Shown here: positions 8,786-18,223 of the stretch, in pieces | How positions within the stretch are numbered: the stretch's first letter is position 1 | Layout of the letters: each line of letters starts with the position of its first letter | Source: an uncultured Eubacterium sp. | GTDB lineage: Bacteria > Bacillota > Clostridia > Lachnospirales > Lachnospiraceae | Direction of reading: 5' to 3' | Assembly: GCA_934320655.1 (NCBI GenBank) | Contig: CAKRFN010000007.1 | Location: forward strand, 66,011-130,010 | DNA: 64,000 nucleotides | Notes under the pieces: model-generated | What the model was told of the DNA's origin: nothing | The model's input: only the letters and a program-made list of their open reading frames with translations | Database searches by the model: none | Position numbers and translations under genes: made by a program

Positions 8786-8940
8786 TGTAAGTCTCCTTTC
8801 AATAATTAGTGTTATATATATGCGTTACTGACTTTGTGTGAAAAAAATGTCAAAGTCTGAACATACCTGACTTATTTTCTCATATTTTGTGGAAATCGTC
8901 TATAGTATTTTTATTTTTTTCTCAATAAATTTAAAACAGG

Positions 8941-10503
8941 CTATTTCATGTAATACCCTAACTCACGGATCGCCTGATGGGCGGGCTGACTCAGCGGCTC
9001 ATTCTTCAGAAGCGCTGTCAGGGCATCTGTCATACCGTTGATCTGCCGCATGATGATCTCTGAATTCAAGCTCGCTTCCGCCAGCCGGATCTCTGCCTTT
9101 GTCTGCAATGCGCGCTTAATCTCTGTTTCCTGCGGCATCGTCACAGTCAGCTCATCAAAGACACCCTGCGAAGCCATCGCCTGAAGCTTAAAATCACCCA
9201 GCGAATCGACTGCACGGTACAACTGCTGATACAAAAGATCGACCAGCTCCGGGTCTTTCTGGTATCCCTCCGGATGATCCTCGATCATTTTGCGGTATTT
9301 TGCAAGTTCTTCAAACGAGTATCCGGTCACAAAGCCTGTAAGCTCCAGATTGCTCATATCCGCACCTTTTTCGGTCTTCATGTGCTGCTCATCCACCATC
9401 TGCTTCATCTGCTCTCCGCCACGTAACAGGTCTTTCTCCTCTACCGCATACATCCGCTCAAACTCATTCTGGAGCAGTTCCCGCTTACGCGCTCTGGTCT
9501 CTGCCAGCCGTTCCCGCAGCATCTCTTTCTCCATCGCAATGGACGACTCGTAGTTCTCACGGTCAGACTCAACAAGCTCTTTCGTTGTCTCAATCGGCAG
9601 CGTAGCTTCGGAATTGATACCGAGCAGTCCACACCGATCCGCAAAATACTGTCCGTACAACGCATACCGTTTCCTCATGCACTCAATCAGGTCTTTTTTA
9701 AACTGCGGCAGCGCATCAAAATAGTCTTTGTTCACCGGATCATAATACACATTGTCAAAATAGACCATTCTGCCGATCTGCTCATGAAGCTCTAATGCAT
9801 GATATTCCATATATTCCGGTTCAAACATTTCCTCCGTAAGATCAGTGTTTAACACCTGATCGAGTATACGGTCCAGATGCGGTTTTCTGCGCTGCGCATC
9901 CTTTGAAATATAATCCGCTAAAAACCGCTCATCCACCTCTTTCCGGCTGCGCTGATATTCATCCGCCGGCTCACCGTTTTTATCTTTTTCATAGCCGTAT
10001 GCAAATTTCGCCAGCATACGCAGGTCTACATCCTGACGTACTGCCTCCTCAACCACTTCCGGTGTCATTGAATTCGCATGCATGAGTTTCTCCTTTTTCA
10101 GATCATCCAGTATATGAACACTCACATGGTTTGCCAGCAGTGACACGCTGGTCTTTGCGCTGGTATCCAGACGTTTGTCCTCACACTTCTGCTTGAAGGT
10201 CTTTCTCGCCGGTTTCTGGATCTGCGCCGGTCTGCCCTCTGCCGCCTTTGCAGCCTCAATCTGCTTACTTTGTTTCTTCCAGAATTTTCTGGTGTCCTCA
10301 TTGCGCAGCAGCTCCTCAGATATCAGACGATCGTTTTCCGCCATGCGCCGCTGCTCCATCGTCTGATCAGCTTCAAGCTCCCAGTTCTGCAATCTCACCA
10401 GATGTCTGTGCATATGCCGTTGTTCCCGCGTCTGCTGCTGCACCTGCTGTTGCTGCTGGATCTGCTGCTGTTTACCGGTCTGTATCATCTGCATATCATC
10501 CAT
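8941..10503 (-). CDS. Q-rich-leader protein, paralogue A
   Basis: I do not recognise this 520-residue protein. It begins MDDMQMIQTG followed by a dense Gln tract (about residues 8-28). A helical segment LVRLQNWELEAD and EQRRMAENDR follow, then a linker and a basic motif (about 98-112; PARKTFKQKCEDKRLD). The remaining ~400 residues are predicted mostly helical. It is clearly paralogous to the 492-residue protein upstream: both have RRKPHLDRI, a YFDN/YFQN-x-Y-x-DPVNK-x-YFDALP block and a near-identical KYRxMIExHPE segment. No signal peptide or membrane helix is seen. It follows its GNAT neighbour by 52 bp and has an AGGAGG site. The shared leader argues for a common targeting or partner-binding role; the body may be an effector domain. 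No function is assigned. Confidence 0.65.
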   Translation of the reverse strand: MDDMQMIQTGKQQQIQQQQQVQQQTREQRHMHRHLVRLQNWELEADQTMEQRRMAENDRLISEELLRNEDTRKFWKKQSKQIEAAKAAEGRPAQIQKPARKTFKQKCEDKRLDTSAKTSVSLLANHVSVHILDDLKKEKLMHANSMTPEVVEEAVRQDVDLRMLAKFAYGYEKDKNGEPADEYQRSRKEVDERFLADYISKDAQRRKPHLDRILDQVLNTDLTEEMFEPEYMEYHALELHEQIGRMVYFDNVYYDPVNKDYFDALPQFKKDLIECMRKRYALYGQYFADRCGLLGINSEATLPIETTKELVESDRENYESSIAMEKEMLRERLAETRARKRELLQNEFERMYAVEEKDLLRGGEQMKQMVDEQHMKTEKGADMSNLELTGFVTGYSFEELAKYRKMIEDHPEGYQKDPELVDLLYQQLYRAVDSLGDFKLQAMASQGVFDELTVTMPQETEIKRALQTKAEIRLAEASLNSEIIMRQINGMTDALTALLKNEPLSQPAHQAIRELGYYMK

Positions 10504-10555
10504 CGTTACATCCTCCTACTCTGCAATCACCTTTTTTGTATTTCTCTGTCCTGTA

Positions 10556-11467
10556 TCAGACTGTCAGCCGATAGGTATATGATACCTTTCCCGCCTGAGG
10601 TACCAGCTTTAGGATCAGCCGTCTTGACTGGTCATTGACCGCCTGCATTGCGACCCTGGTCTGCGGCGGATAAAGTTCCTGTGCACGCGCGATCACACTC
10701 TTTACGAGCGTATTCAATGTCGCACGGTTGGAATCCCCGATCCATAATGCACACAGTGTCAGCATGCCGCAGCACGAATGATCCACGACTGCGTATGCTT
10801 CGATCCTGCCATCTTTGACGAGTGCATGGCTGAGCTCAGGCTCGAGTTCTTTGCCCGTGAGTGTCTGCTCCGGCTGCGGTGTCCCAAGTGCAACGCTGCG
10901 TTTTTGTGCCGCGTGCAGCAGATCCTCGGACAGATGCGAAAACGGACGGACATGACCGTTTTCGTGTCCGGACACCTTTGTTACCTTCATCTGTTCCAGG
11001 TCGCCCAATGCAAAGGTATAGATATTCCGCCCACCGTCGCTCTCCTGTAAAAATCCCATTGCCTCCAGAAACGGCAGCATTGTCTCATTATCCGGCTCCG
11101 CCGTCGTAAACTCAATCTCCACAGCCCCGATCGTGGGATCATTCCCGATCAATGCCTCTAATTCACGGATCATGCGGCGCGCACCGCCCTGCCGTCTGTA
11201 GTCCGGAGCCACATACAGGGAAGCCACATGAAAGCAGTCCCCTGCAATATAACCTGCCAGTGCACCGCAGGCGACACCTTCCTTCGCAATCCCCATCACC
11301 GTAACCGGCTCCCCGTTTCGCAGCGCTTCTGCGACCTGTGGCAGTAACAGCGGCTCAAAGGCACCCGGATCTGCATCGTCAACCATTCCAAACTGCATCC
11401 GGTCGTCCCACGCACGCTGGTCTTCCTCCGCTTCCGAAACTATATTTTTCTCCATATCGTGATCCAT
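10556..11467 (-). CDS. Tandem GNAT-fold acetyltransferase
   Basis: This 303-residue protein has the GNAT acetyl-CoA loop as VAPDYRRQGGARRMI (about residues 86-100) in the first half. A second GNAT-like half contains DHSCCGMLTLCALW and LYPPQTRVAMQAVNDQS. It is very close to the 297-residue copy at 13068-13961 (same DHSCCG and LYPPQT blocks), so the GNAT plus Q-rich pair has probably been duplicated in tandem. It lies 79 bp after paralogue B and 52 bp before paralogue A, with an AGGAGG site. The second half lacks a clear RxxGxG/A loop and may be structural. The substrate is unknown. Confidence 0.75.
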   Translation of the reverse strand: MDHDMEKNIVSEAEEDQRAWDDRMQFGMVDDADPGAFEPLLLPQVAEALRNGEPVTVMGIAKEGVACGALAGYIAGDCFHVASLYVAPDYRRQGGARRMIRELEALIGNDPTIGAVEIEFTTAEPDNETMLPFLEAMGFLQESDGGRNIYTFALGDLEQMKVTKVSGHENGHVRPFSHLSEDLLHAAQKRSVALGTPQPEQTLTGKELEPELSHALVKDGRIEAYAVVDHSCCGMLTLCALWIGDSNRATLNTLVKSVIARAQELYPPQTRVAMQAVNDQSRRLILKLVPQAGKVSYTYRLTV

Positions 11468-11546
11468 TGCTCATGTCCTCCTTTTCATTTCCTGCGTATC
11501 CTGTATCTATGATCTATATCCCGCTGGAGCTGCTGTGCCGGTGCGC

Positions 11547-13025
11547 TCAGTGCCCCTGCCCCAGCACACGCTCCAATTCCTTCGCATAAGTCGCGATCTG
11601 CCCGTTAATCGCATCCTGACGGGGCAGCGTTTCCTCCTGCAGCTTCACCAGCATATGCTCGAGCATCCGCTGCGTCGCATTCAGTCTCGCATGGTCCTCT
11701 CTCTGTTGCTGAATCGCATTCTCGATTGAAGCAAGCCGGAGCGTGATATCTCCTCTGGCATCGATCGCACGGTACAGACCCTGATACAACTCATCGACTG
11801 TCTGCCGGTTCTGCGCATACTGTTCGGGGTGTTCCTCAATCATCGTGCGGTATTTGGTCAGATCCTCCAGCGAATACAACGTCACGAAAGCAGTCAGATC
11901 CGTTTCACCCATCCCCGCATCGATGATCTCCTGATTCGCCTTGATCGCATCCGATTCCTGCAGAAGCCCCGGTTTTTCCGCTTCGATCATGCGTTCCGCT
12001 TCCTGCTGCAATGCCGTATAGATCTGATTTTCCGACAAATCATAGTCCATGTTCATAAGCGGTATGGATGCGTCATAGCGTTCATCGTACTGATGGATCC
12101 ATTCCGCCGGCGTATCGCGGCGCTCATAAAATTTTTCCCTGCCAAGATGCACGGCTTTACTTCCAAATATATTGACAAGCGTCGATCCCAGCCATTTGCT
12201 CCGGTCGATCACCTTTCTTTGCAGCAGTTGTCTGGTCAATTCCGGCAGCGCATCAAAATATGGCTTGTTCACCGGATCTTCGTATATGTTCTGAAAATAA
12301 ACATACTGATCCGCTTTCTGCTTCATCTCACCGGGATGTTCGGTGACATACTGCTTCGAGAGCATATCCAGTTTGTAATTGATGGAAAGCACCTGCTCCA
12401 CAATACGGTCTAAATGCGGCTTTCTGCGCTCGAGATTCATCGAAGCGTAATCTTCGATAAACTCGTGATCTTCCCTCTGGTAACGCTCATTCTGCGCATC
12501 CACCGGGCGTCCGTTCCGTTTTGCCTTGTAGCCGTGCACAAACGCCTGTAACACGCGGTTGTCTACCTGATCTCCGATCGGCTCCTCCGCCCCACGTGGC
12601 AGTGTGATGACCGAATTTTTCTGCTCCTGTAACCTTGTCTTGACATCCTCGAGCATCCGGTAGCTGTCACCGTCCGCACACGGATGATGCTTCTTTGCAA
12701 TGCGCTCCTGTCTGCGGCGCTCCCTTCTCTGCTTGTAGGTCTCCTGTGCCGGTGCCTGCATCTGCTGCGGTTCTCCCGCCGCAAAGTCGTTGACGTATGC
12801 CGGCGGCAGCTCCTGCTGCAGCTGTGCATTGAGCATCAGTGTCTGCTGCCGCTGACGCTCGATCAAAAAGCGTGCATGTTCATGACGGCGCTGTTCGAGC
12901 GTTCCCTCCGCCTGCGGATCATCCCATGTCTGTAATTGTCTCAAATGCTCATGCACCTGTACCTGTTCCTGCACGTGGCGCTGTTCCTCCTGCTGCCGCT
13001 GCACCTGTACTGCCATATCATCCAT
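11547..13025 (-). CDS. Q-rich-leader protein, paralogue B
   Basis: This is a 492-residue relative of the protein at 8941-10503, not otherwise recognised. The start MDDMAVQVQRQQEEQ leads into a Q/H/E-rich leader. HLRQLQTWDDPQ and EQRRHEHARF match the paralogue. An APAQETYKQRRERRRQERIA stretch (about 91-110) is the basic motif and almost repeats the APAQTKAQKREQKRLEKQ of the 575-residue protein at 52604-54331. The body shares RRKPHLDRIVEQVL, DPVNKPYFDALP and LTKYRTMIEEHPEQY with paralogue A and diverges in the middle (about 280-330). The spacing to the upstream GNAT gene is 42 bp, which suggests one transcript. The protein is probably cytoplasmic at synthesis. No catalytic motif is evident. Confidence 0.65.
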   Translation of the reverse strand: MDDMAVQVQRQQEEQRHVQEQVQVHEHLRQLQTWDDPQAEGTLEQRRHEHARFLIERQRQQTLMLNAQLQQELPPAYVNDFAAGEPQQMQAPAQETYKQRRERRRQERIAKKHHPCADGDSYRMLEDVKTRLQEQKNSVITLPRGAEEPIGDQVDNRVLQAFVHGYKAKRNGRPVDAQNERYQREDHEFIEDYASMNLERRKPHLDRIVEQVLSINYKLDMLSKQYVTEHPGEMKQKADQYVYFQNIYEDPVNKPYFDALPELTRQLLQRKVIDRSKWLGSTLVNIFGSKAVHLGREKFYERRDTPAEWIHQYDERYDASIPLMNMDYDLSENQIYTALQQEAERMIEAEKPGLLQESDAIKANQEIIDAGMGETDLTAFVTLYSLEDLTKYRTMIEEHPEQYAQNRQTVDELYQGLYRAIDARGDITLRLASIENAIQQQREDHARLNATQRMLEHMLVKLQEETLPRQDAINGQIATYAKELERVLGQGH

Positions 13026-13067
13026 CGCTCTATCCTCCTGTTTTCATTCACTATCTCTATTGACCCA

Positions 13068-13961
13068 TTATCGGAACTGATGTCTGTAAGTATATGAAAT
13101 CTTTTCTGCCTCCGGCAAAAGACCATGCATCAGTCTTGCCGACTGGCTGTTCACCACCTGCAAAGCGATCTGTGTCTGCGGCGGATAGAGCTCCGTCGCA
13201 CGCTGCAGTGCCGTCTTTAACAGCGCATATGCCACCGGTACACCGGCATCATCACCTGTCCACAGCGCACTCAGTGTCAGCACACCGCAGCACGAATGGT
13301 CAAAGATCACATATGCCTCTGCCCTGCCGTCCACCATCCATGCCAGACTCAGCTCGCGCTCAACCTCCGGATCGCTCAGCCGCTGTTCCGGTATCGGTGC
13401 CTCCAGCGCAACCGCCCGCTTTTGTATCGCACGCAGTTGGTCGTCGGATAACTGTGAAAACGCGCGCATTTTATTCGTTTTTGTCTGCGCAGCGCCCATC
13501 TCCCGCTGCAGTTCCTTTGCATGCATGACTTCCTCAAGTGTAAACGCATAGATATTCCGCTCTCCGTCATCCTCCACTTCAAACCCCAGATGTTCGAGGA
13601 ACGGATGCAGTGTCCGGTTCTCTTCATCTGCCGCAGCAAAGCGAAGCTCCATCGCATACATATGATCTGCTTTTCCCAGTTGTGTTTCCAGTGTGCGGAT
13701 CATCCGGCTGGCGCCGCCCCTGCGCCTGTAATCCGGTGCCACATACAGGGAAACCACATGAAAACACCATGTATCCGCATAACCGACAAGTGCACCGCAG
13801 GCAGTCCCGTCACAGGAAAGACCGATCGCCGTGAGTGGTTCTCCCTGCTGCAATGCTTCGCGTGCCTGTGGCAGCATCAGCGTCTGAAACCATTGAAGCT
13901 GTTCTTCACCGATCCATCTCAGTTCTAATTTTGCACCATCCTCATGACTGCTTTTTTCCAT
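13068..13961 (-). CDS. Tandem GNAT-fold acetyltransferase
   Basis: This 297-residue protein has VAPDYRRRGGASRMI as the acetyl-CoA loop and a second GNAT-like half with DHSCCGVLTLSALW, LYPPQTQIALQVVNSQS and RLMHGLLPEAEK. It is the closest relative of the copy at 10556-11467. The start has an AGGAGG site and lies only 23 bp after the stop of the beta-helix gene, so it appears to be read from the same long minus-strand run that starts at the 1062-residue gene. It is followed by paralogue B. A protein-modifying role towards its neighbours is inferred only from this repeated pairing. Confidence 0.75.
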   Translation of the reverse strand: MEKSSHEDGAKLELRWIGEEQLQWFQTLMLPQAREALQQGEPLTAIGLSCDGTACGALVGYADTWCFHVVSLYVAPDYRRRGGASRMIRTLETQLGKADHMYAMELRFAAADEENRTLHPFLEHLGFEVEDDGERNIYAFTLEEVMHAKELQREMGAAQTKTNKMRAFSQLSDDQLRAIQKRAVALEAPIPEQRLSDPEVERELSLAWMVDGRAEAYVIFDHSCCGVLTLSALWTGDDAGVPVAYALLKTALQRATELYPPQTQIALQVVNSQSARLMHGLLPEAEKISYTYRHQFR

Positions 13962-13984
13962 CTCCTGTACCTCCTGTCTGAACG

Positions 13985-14662
13985 CTATTGTACACTATCA
14001 TTTTTTAATACGACTTCACCCTGCTTTTTATAGATACTGTTTGCCGGAACGACCCCGCGGACGCTCGAAAGCGGGTAAATGTTCGTGTGGCTGCCGATGA
14101 CCGTGCCCGGATTGAGCACGCTGTTGCAGCCGACCTCCACATAGTCGCCGAGCATCGCCCCGAACTTTTTGCGTCCGGTCGCGATCTGCTCTGCGCCGTC
14201 CTTGACGACCACCTCTGTCTTATCGGATTTGACATTGGATGTGATCGAGCCTGCTCCCATATGCGATTTATACCCTAAGATCGAATCGCCGACATAGTTA
14301 TAATGCGGCACCTGTACACTGTTGAAGATAATATCGTTTTTGATCTCGGTCGAATTGCCGACGACTGAGCCTTTTCCGACGACTGCCGAACCACGGATAA
14401 ACGCACAGTGGCGGATCTCCGCTTCCTCATCTATGATGAGTGGACCGTTCAGGCATGCGGTCGGTGCGACCTTTGCGGATTTTGCGACCCAGATATCCTC
14501 GCCGCGTTTTTCATAGATCGCAGGATCGAGCGTCGGACCTAGTTTGCGGATCATGTCGCTGATTCCATCCAACGCCTCCCACGGATAGGTGTACTGTGCC
14601 AGATACGCTCCGGCGATCGTCTGTGACAGATCATATAATTCACTGATTTTACACTGTTTCAT
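13985..14662 (-). CDS. Left-handed beta-helix acyl/nucleotidyltransferase-like protein (GlmU-like)
   Basis: This 225-residue protein has hexapeptide repeats of a left-handed beta helix (for example GPLIIDEEAEIRHCAFIRGS, VGKGSVVGNSTEIKN, VGCNSVLNPGTVIGSH). This resembles the C-terminal acetyltransferase half of GlmU. It has no N-terminal nucleotidyl-binding LxAGxGTRM segment, so any 'UDP-GlcNAc pyrophosphorylase' label would overstate it. The ATG at 14662 with AAGGAG upstream fits better than the far upstream ATG at 14836, which lies inside topB. It sits between topB and a GNAT gene with gaps of 22-23 bp. The substrate is not known; sugar-nucleotide or amine acylation is plausible from the fold. 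Confidence 0.75.
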   Translation of the reverse strand: MKQCKISELYDLSQTIAGAYLAQYTYPWEALDGISDMIRKLGPTLDPAIYEKRGEDIWVAKSAKVAPTACLNGPLIIDEEAEIRHCAFIRGSAVVGKGSVVGNSTEIKNDIIFNSVQVPHYNYVGDSILGYKSHMGAGSITSNVKSDKTEVVVKDGAEQIATGRKKFGAMLGDYVEVGCNSVLNPGTVIGSHTNIYPLSSVRGVVPANSIYKKQGEVVLKNDSVQ

Positions 14663-14684
14663 GTTTTTATACTCCTTACTGTTT

Positions 14685-16805
14685 TTATGATTTGGCAGCC
14701 GGTTTTGCAGCCGGTTTTGTCTGTTTTTTTGTCCCCGATCTGCTCGTCTGCCGTGTGCTCTTTGACTTATAATATGGCGCTGCCGCGTCAAAATACCGGC
14801 GCAATGCATACTGATTATTCGTCTGCATAACTGCATCCGTGCGCGACCGGATAAAATGATCCAGCTTTACCATATATTCATCTGAAGTGATACTGCCTTC
14901 CGCGACATAAGTCAGTCCTTTCTCCCAGCTTGCCGTCAGCTCCGGATTGAGCAGCGACCGGATCGATACGTTCACAACATCATAGATCATCTCCCCCATC
15001 AGGGTCGGCGTGATGACCTGCGTCTTTTTGTTTAATGCCAGATACTTGTTTTTCACGAGCTTGGCAATGATCTCTGCGCGTGTCGCACTCGTTCCGATCC
15101 CGCTTCCCTTGATCTGTGCACGCAGTTCCTCATCCTCGATGAGCTGCCCGGCATTCTCCATCGCGAGTACCATAGAACCGGATGTATAGCGTTTCGGCGG
15201 CGATGTCTCGCCCTCCTTGATCTCATATCCGTCTACCGGGATCTGCACACCCTTTTTCAGGTTTGCGACCAGCTCCAGCAGATGTTCATCCGAGATCTCC
15301 TGTTCTTCGCTGTCTGTATTGCCTGATGTCTGCCCATCCGCATCATCCCCCTGCGCAGAAGCGCCGGATGCAGACTTCTTTTTAAAAAATGAATAATCCA
15401 TGACCTTCAGATATCCCGGATCCTTCAACACCTTAAAATTGGCAAAAAACTTCTCGTTTCCCACCTGTGTCACCAGACTGACCTTCTGGTAAATAGCGGG
15501 CGGATAAAAAATGGCTAAAAACCTGCGCACAATCACCTCATACACCTTCATCGACAGCTCACTGAGCGACTTGAGTGCTCCCATACCCTGTCCGGTCGGA
15601 ATGACCGCGTAATGGTCGGTGATCTGTTTGTCATTTGTATATCTGGTCTTTGCTATATTTTTATAACTGCCGCCAGCTAAAATCTCCTCTGCAAATGCAC
15701 GGACACCGGGGATATTTTTCAGTCCTCCGATATTTTTATGTATCTCCTTTGCGACCGCCGTTGACAACACACGTGCATCTGTTCTCGGATATGTCACCAG
15801 CTTCTTCTCATACAGCTCCTGAATGATCTGCAAGGTCTGGTCCGGACTGATCTTAAAAAATTTGGAACAGATATTCTGCAGCTCGGCTAAGTTGAATAAT
15901 AATGGTGCATTTTTTGTCTCTTTTTTCTTTTCCACCGACACAACTGTTGCTGTCTGCGGATTGATCTGCGAGAGTGTATCGATCAGTATCTGTGCATCGT
16001 CCTTTTGCTTAAATCCGTTTTCCTTATACAGCTTCGGTGACTGGAAATATTCCGATCCTTCGACCGCTTTCCATTCTCCGTCGATCGGTGCACCGTCTAA
16101 GGACAGTTTGCCGAGCACACGGTAAAACGGAGTCTTTTCAAATGCGCGTATCTCCCGTTCCCGGCGCACAACCATGCCGAGCACACAAGTCATCACACGC
16201 CCAACCGAGATAACCGCATAGCGCTCATGCAGATAATTGGCCACTGCATTGCCATAGCGCAATGTCAGCAGCCGCGAAAAGTTGATACCCATCAGATAAT
16301 CTTCCTTGGCACGCAGATATGCACTCGCACACAGATTATCATATTCCGATAAGTCCTTTGCCTCCCGGATACCGCGCAGGATCTCCTCCTCCGTCTGTGA
16401 ATCGATCCAGACACGCCGTCTTTCTTTTCCTTTGACGCCCGCCATCTGTTCAACCAGACGATAGATGTACTCGCCCTCCCGTCCGGAGTCCGTACATACA
16501 TAGATGCAGCCCACATCCGGCCGGTTCAAAAGCCCTGCCACGATCCGGTACTGTTTGGCTGATGATCCGATCACTTCGTATTTGAACTCCTGCGGGATAA
16601 ATGGCAATGTCGCAAGCGACCACTTTTTATATTTTTCATCATAGGCTTCCGGATAACTCATCGTCACCAGATGTCCGACACACCACGTCACGACCGCCTC
16701 ATCTGATTCCTGATAGCCATCGTAACGCTTCATATTTAGACCGAGCGCTTTGGCAAATTCCTGTGCGACACTCGGCTTCTCTGCGATATATAATGATTTT
16801 GACAT
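14685..16805 (-). CDS. topB: DNA topoisomerase III (type IA)
   Basis: This 706-residue type IA topoisomerase starts MSKSLYIAEKPSVAQEFAKA, the Toprim strand with its catalytic glutamate. The Toprim metal motif is at CTDSGREGEYIYR. The active-site tyrosine lies in KLVTYPRTDARVLS. The C-terminal third carries the HYAVIPTG and GIGTSATRAEII signatures. The length matches TopB of Firmicutes. An odd acidic/serine linker (about 480-505) and an Ala/Lys/Pro tail (KPAAKPAAKS) are low-complexity additions. TopB copies outside conserved loci are often carried by integrative elements. Here it lies inside the accessory block, 17 bp from the upstream ATPase gene, so it may belong to a mobile island. It relaxes and decatenates DNA single strands. 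Confidence 0.93.
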   Translation of the reverse strand: MSKSLYIAEKPSVAQEFAKALGLNMKRYDGYQESDEAVVTWCVGHLVTMSYPEAYDEKYKKWSLATLPFIPQEFKYEVIGSSAKQYRIVAGLLNRPDVGCIYVCTDSGREGEYIYRLVEQMAGVKGKERRRVWIDSQTEEEILRGIREAKDLSEYDNLCASAYLRAKEDYLMGINFSRLLTLRYGNAVANYLHERYAVISVGRVMTCVLGMVVRREREIRAFEKTPFYRVLGKLSLDGAPIDGEWKAVEGSEYFQSPKLYKENGFKQKDDAQILIDTLSQINPQTATVVSVEKKKETKNAPLLFNLAELQNICSKFFKISPDQTLQIIQELYEKKLVTYPRTDARVLSTAVAKEIHKNIGGLKNIPGVRAFAEEILAGGSYKNIAKTRYTNDKQITDHYAVIPTGQGMGALKSLSELSMKVYEVIVRRFLAIFYPPAIYQKVSLVTQVGNEKFFANFKVLKDPGYLKVMDYSFFKKKSASGASAQGDDADGQTSGNTDSEEQEISDEHLLELVANLKKGVQIPVDGYEIKEGETSPPKRYTSGSMVLAMENAGQLIEDEELRAQIKGSGIGTSATRAEIIAKLVKNKYLALNKKTQVITPTLMGEMIYDVVNVSIRSLLNPELTASWEKGLTYVAEGSITSDEYMVKLDHFIRSRTDAVMQTNNQYALRRYFDAAAPYYKSKSTRQTSRSGTKKQTKPAAKPAAKS

Positions 16806-16822
16806 AGTACTTCCTTTATTGC

Positions 16823-18184
16823 TTATAACTGTTTCATATCGATCGGTATCAGACGTTCGTCCTGATCTGCCCAGGCAGTGAGTTCCACATCGAATTCTGT
16901 TGCCGTGAACAGATAGATCTGTTGCGGTGACAGTCTCGCCTTTTTGAGCGTCTGCAGCAGCTCCCTGACATCTTCAGCCGTCATCGCAGGGGCTGACCAG
17001 TTGCATTCCCCAACGATGGTATTGCGCACACTATCCTGCGCTACAATATCGATCGTGCCCTGTTTTCCGATCCATGTGCCCTGCTTGGTCAGCTCGATCG
17101 GCAGCTTATGCACACGGTTCATCAGTGCGAGATATTCTCCGCACACCTGCACAAAATAGCGGTTCATGTAGGTTTCGATCTCCGGTGCAATATATCGGTC
17201 GTAAAATTCCTCTGCTCCCAACATATACACTTCTGACAAATGCGGATAGATAAACCGGAACCAGAAATTGATCAAAGGATCTCTGATCTGATACAATCCT
17301 TTCTGTGTATTTCGCACGCCGCCGGTCTCAAAGGACTCTGCCTTTTCGATCACATCAATCTCCATGAGACTGCGCAGATAAACCGAGATCTTGGCACGTG
17401 AAAATCCCGTCAGATCATACAGATCATTCAGCTTGCGATGTCCCGTCGCGATCGCGGCGAGTATCGTCTCATAGACGGCTAACTCCCTCAAATGCAGGGA
17501 CAGATACCGCTCCGCCTCACTGTGCAGATAACCATAAGGCGATAAAATGTGCCGGCAGACATTCGTTTTGAAATCCAGCTTCGCACTCCATCTGCTGACA
17601 TAAGAGGAAACACCCCCGATCACGCCGTAGATACGCACGACCTCTGCCACCGGCAGATTAGGGAATGCCCGCACGACATCCAGAAAGGACAGGTACTCCA
17701 GCTTGATCGTGAGCATCTGCCTGTTCGCGAACACACCCAGATGTTCCTCCCTGTTCTGTTCCATCCATGCCAGATCACTGCTGGCAAGGATGATCTGTAC
17801 CGGTCCCGGATAGAGCCGTTTTTCTTTTAATCGGAGAATCGCGGTCAAAAAATCCGGGGCTTTTTTCACAATCTGCTGGAATTCATCAATCACGACGACG
17901 AGTTTGCTCGCATCACCGCTCTTTACCCGTGTGAAAATCTCGTTATACGTGCCCTTTGTCAACTTGATACCGTAAGTCTCCTCGGTCTGCGCTGCCATCT
18001 GGCGATACTGCTCCGGGGCAGAAGCTGCTCGTGCCCGGTAGTAAAAATGTTTCTTATCCTGCAGATAGACACGCAGCAATGCCTCCTTTTCACAGCCGTC
18101 CCGCCCATACAATAGAACGATGCCGTTTTTCCCATCGTCATAATGCTCATTCATCCTCCGCAGTTGAGCGGTTCTTATCATCAT
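16823..18184 (-). CDS. Archaeal-type P-loop ATPase with DUF234 C-terminus, degenerate Walker A
   Basis: This 453-residue protein is like the AAA ATPase/DUF234 family found in many archaea and anaerobes. Walker B is intact (VVVIDEF, about 96-102), and LILASSDLAWME-type sensor sequence follows. Walker A should read GxxxxGK[T/S] but is GRDGCEKE (about 27-34), so ATP binding may be lost or altered. A winged helix (GHRKLNDLYDLTGFSRAKIS) sits in the middle. The DUF234 end has GTIDIVAQD and GECNW, where an E-x-K nuclease-like motif would be expected, so the lysine is missing too. It lies between the AAA+ gene and topB with short gaps. The function of the family is unknown. Confidence 0.7.
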   Translation of the reverse strand: MMIRTAQLRRMNEHYDDGKNGIVLLYGRDGCEKEALLRVYLQDKKHFYYRARAASAPEQYRQMAAQTEETYGIKLTKGTYNEIFTRVKSGDASKLVVVIDEFQQIVKKAPDFLTAILRLKEKRLYPGPVQIILASSDLAWMEQNREEHLGVFANRQMLTIKLEYLSFLDVVRAFPNLPVAEVVRIYGVIGGVSSYVSRWSAKLDFKTNVCRHILSPYGYLHSEAERYLSLHLRELAVYETILAAIATGHRKLNDLYDLTGFSRAKISVYLRSLMEIDVIEKAESFETGGVRNTQKGLYQIRDPLINFWFRFIYPHLSEVYMLGAEEFYDRYIAPEIETYMNRYFVQVCGEYLALMNRVHKLPIELTKQGTWIGKQGTIDIVAQDSVRNTIVGECNWSAPAMTAEDVRELLQTLKKARLSPQQIYLFTATEFDVELTAWADQDERLIPIDMKQL

Positions 18185-18223
18185 TCGTCAGTTCCCCTTT
18201 TTCCATACTGTAATTGTACAACA

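Noticed and set aside
8848..8853. Perfect TTGACA before the NifU-like gene as a promoter
   Set aside because: No acceptable -10 hexamer is found 16-18 bp away, so no promoter was listed.
10425..10480. Triplet-rich tract as a CRISPR or satellite array
   Set aside because: It is coding sequence for a glutamine run; there are no spacers and the units are single codons.
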